A DNA stretch of 8,652 nucleotides from Acidobacteriota bacterium (GTDB lineage Bacteria; Acidobacteriota; Vicinamibacteria; Vicinamibacterales; JACQTH01). Position 1 is the first letter of the stretch. The number at the start of each line of letters is the position of its first letter. The notes beneath the pieces are model-generated. The model worked only from the letters and a program-made list of their open reading frames with translations, was not told the origin of the DNA and ran no database searches. Made by a program: the position numbers and the translations under genes. Of the stretch, positions 7,786-8,652 are shown piece by piece. Location: NCBI GenBank assembly GCA_016210935.1, contig JACQTH010000542.1, forward strand, positions 1 through 8,652. Reading direction: 5' to 3'.

Positions 7786-7862
7786 CGGGGTTCGGGATTC
7801 GGGGTTCGGGATTCGAAAGGCGTGAGCGCCTTTTACCCTCGAACCCCCAATCCCGAATCCCG
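7786..7862. repeat. 23-bp inverted repeat built of GGGATTC/GGGGTTC heptamers
   Basis: Bases 7786-7808 pair with 7840-7862 over 23 bp, with one mismatch and one G-T pair. The arms consist of tandem heptamers (cgggattcggggttcg and its complement), and further GGGATTC-type copies run on to about 7871. The element sits exactly between two convergent acyl-CoA dehydrogenase genes, starting one base after the left gene's stop. Its right arm is read as the last 12 codons of the right-hand gene. Its design resembles the element at 2622-2751. Confidence 0.85.
7816..7834 (+). terminator. Terminator-like hairpin between convergent genes
   Basis: AAAGGCG (7816-7822), loop TGAG, CGCCTTT (7827-7833) followed by T: a perfect 7-bp stem nested in the loop of the larger 23-bp inverted repeat. 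The T-run is short (four), and A residues precede the stem, so it could work in both directions. It lies 30 bases after the stop of the plus-strand gene and overlaps the TAA (7833-7835) of the minus-strand gene. Intrinsic termination is likely but inferred. Confidence 0.6.
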
Positions 7863-8648
7863 AATCCCGGGTTGTCTTTTCAGTCGCTCCATCGGCAATA
7901 TACTCGCCGCGATCACCATCCGCTGCGCTTCGGACGTCCCCTGATAGATTTCCGTCGCCCGCGCGTCTCGGAAGAGGCGTTCGACCCGCGATCCGCGCCG
8001 GTATCCCGCGGACGCGAGAATCTGCATCGCCCTGTCCGCCGCGCGGTGCGCCGCCTCCGAGGCCAGCAGCTTCGCCATCGCCGCGTCGCCGCGAATGCGG
8101 TCGTGATCCCGGAAGCTTGCGGCTTTGAGCGTCATCAGGCGCGCGGCGTCGAGCTCGGTGGCCATGTCGGCCAGCATGAACTGAATCGCTTGATAGGCTC
8201 CGATCGGCCGGCCGAACGTGTACCGGCGCTTCGCGTGCCGAAGCGCTTCGTCGAGCGCCGCCAGCCCGACGCCGAGCGCTTGTGCCGCGATGGCGACACG
8301 TCCACCGTCGAGCGCCCAGAGCGCGATCTGAAACCCTTCGCCGGTGGCGCCCAGCCGGTCCTCGTCCGAGACTTCGACGCCATCGAACTGGAGATCCATG
8401 CAGCCGAGGCCGCGCACTCCGAGCGAGTCCGCCCGGGCGGTGCGCGAAAGGCCGCGCGCGTTCATCGGCACGATGAAGGCGGTTATCTGGCGATCCCGGT
8501 CCCTTCCGCCTGAAGGCGGAAGCCACGAAGAGGTGGCTGAAGGAGGCGGAAGAGCCGAATACTCCGAGGGTGGCGCGAGGGCGGCATACCCGATTTCTTC
8601 GTCGGCGGCCTCCGCGTTCTCCACCCACAACTTCTTTACCGTGACCAT
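7833..8648 (-). CDS. Acyl-CoA dehydrogenase fragment, N-terminus missing in frame (possibly disrupted gene)
   Basis: The frame gives 271 residues from ATG 8648, directly preceded by an in-frame TAA (8649-8651). It starts mid-domain: KLWVENAEAAD (6-16) matches the FAD-barrel motif KLWITNALEAD of the neighbouring enzyme, so about 150 N-terminal residues are absent. The frame then crosses a palindromic repeat (about residues 33-49, Pro/Ser-rich). It resumes with ITAFIVP (55-61), SLGVRGLG (75-82), ALDGGRVAIAAQALG (112-126), RRYTFGRPIGAYQAIQF (141-157) and IYQGTSEAQR (234-243). Two key sites differ from the norm: the catalytic Glu of IYEGT is Gln236, and the FAD-contacting GGxGY is ASAGY (211-215). 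Residues 260-271 are encoded by the intergenic repeat, so a natural end near PMERLKR is likely. It is either a decaying or disrupted gene, or a diverged subfamily with a frameshift at the window edge. What lies beyond 8652 decides which. If functional it would be a flavoprotein of fatty acid or amino acid oxidation. Confidence 0.75.
   Translation of the reverse strand: MVTVKKLWVENAEAADEEIGYAALAPPSEYSALPPPSATSSWLPPSGGRDRDRQITAFIVPMNARGLSRTARADSLGVRGLGCMDLQFDGVEVSDEDRLGATGEGFQIALWALDGGRVAIAAQALGVGLAALDEALRHAKRRYTFGRPIGAYQAIQFMLADMATELDAARLMTLKAASFRDHDRIRGDAAMAKLLASEAAHRAADRAMQILASAGYRRGSRVERLFRDARATEIYQGTSEAQRMVIAASILPMERLKRQPGIRDSGLGVRG
8503..8552. repeat. Palindromic repeat inside the acyl-CoA dehydrogenase frame
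   Basis: Two adjacent hairpins are visible: CTTCCGCCT (8503-8511) pairs with AGGCGGAAG (8514-8522) across only GA, and AGCCAC (8521-8526) pairs with GTGGCT (8533-8538) across GAAGAG. AGGCGGAAG recurs directly at 8544-8552. The minus-strand codons here end mostly in T or A, unlike the GC-ending codons on the side downstream of the repeat. It looks like a dispersed REP/MITE-like element inserted in coding DNA. The outer limits are uncertain. Confidence 0.7.
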
Positions 8649-8652
8649 TTAC

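Noticed and set aside
7615..8628. 337-codon minus-strand frame overlapping the second acyl-CoA dehydrogenase
   Set aside because: It is Arg-rich and motif-free over most of its length. The overlapping frame carries the enzyme motifs. Only its extreme upstream bases may matter, as the possible pre-frameshift frame.
8503..8652. Insertion sequence with transposase
   Set aside because: No transposase coding sequence is visible and only about 150 bases remain to the edge. It is kept as a small palindromic repeat only.

Overview
The window is G+C-rich DNA that most resembles an acidobacterium, perhaps of the Vicinamibacteria type. That placement is an inference. It rests mainly on a secreted VWFA-related protein of a family typical of Acidobacteriota (4403-6592), helped by base composition and G/C-rich intergenic inverted repeats. 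There are five protein genes, no RNA genes, no CRISPR array and no recognisable transposase, phage or defence gene. Long open frames lie opposite three of the genes and are best explained as shadows of GC-rich coding sequence.

Layout. From the left edge to 2601 (minus strand) lies the first 867 codons of a large protein whose C-terminus is outside the window. It has two receiver-like domains followed by an ATP-binding domain of the PEP synthase / pyruvate phosphate dikinase type. Upstream of it, after an intergenic stretch filled by a G/C-rich inverted repeat, is gdhA (2757-4151, minus), encoding an NADP-type glutamate dehydrogenase with a very good ribosome binding site. A roughly 250-base gap (4152-4402) without a gene should hold the gdhA promoter. 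Next comes the VWFA-related secreted protein (4403-6592, minus). Only about 26 bases away, reading the other way, is a short/branched-chain acyl-CoA dehydrogenase (6619-7785, plus). A strong 23-bp inverted repeat with a nested terminator-like hairpin separates it from a second, convergent acyl-CoA dehydrogenase (7833-8648, minus).

The second acyl-CoA dehydrogenase is the oddest part. Its open frame begins in the middle of the beta-barrel domain, directly after an in-frame TAA, so the N-terminal helical domain is missing in this frame. A palindromic repeat (8503-8552) is read through as a low-complexity insertion. The usual catalytic Glu is Gln, the FAD-contacting Gly-Gly is Ala-Ser, and the last 12 residues are encoded by the intergenic repeat. 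It may be a decaying gene or a diverged subfamily member disrupted near its 5' end.

Taken together, the genes cover ammonia assimilation (gdhA), branched-chain amino acid or fatty acid oxidation (the acyl-CoA dehydrogenases), a signal-controlled phosphotransfer-like protein of unassigned function and a secreted VWFA-type protein. They do not form one obvious pathway. I found no clearly new multi-gene system. The items most worth follow-up are the receiver/ATP-grasp fusion and the repeat-disrupted acyl-CoA dehydrogenase.
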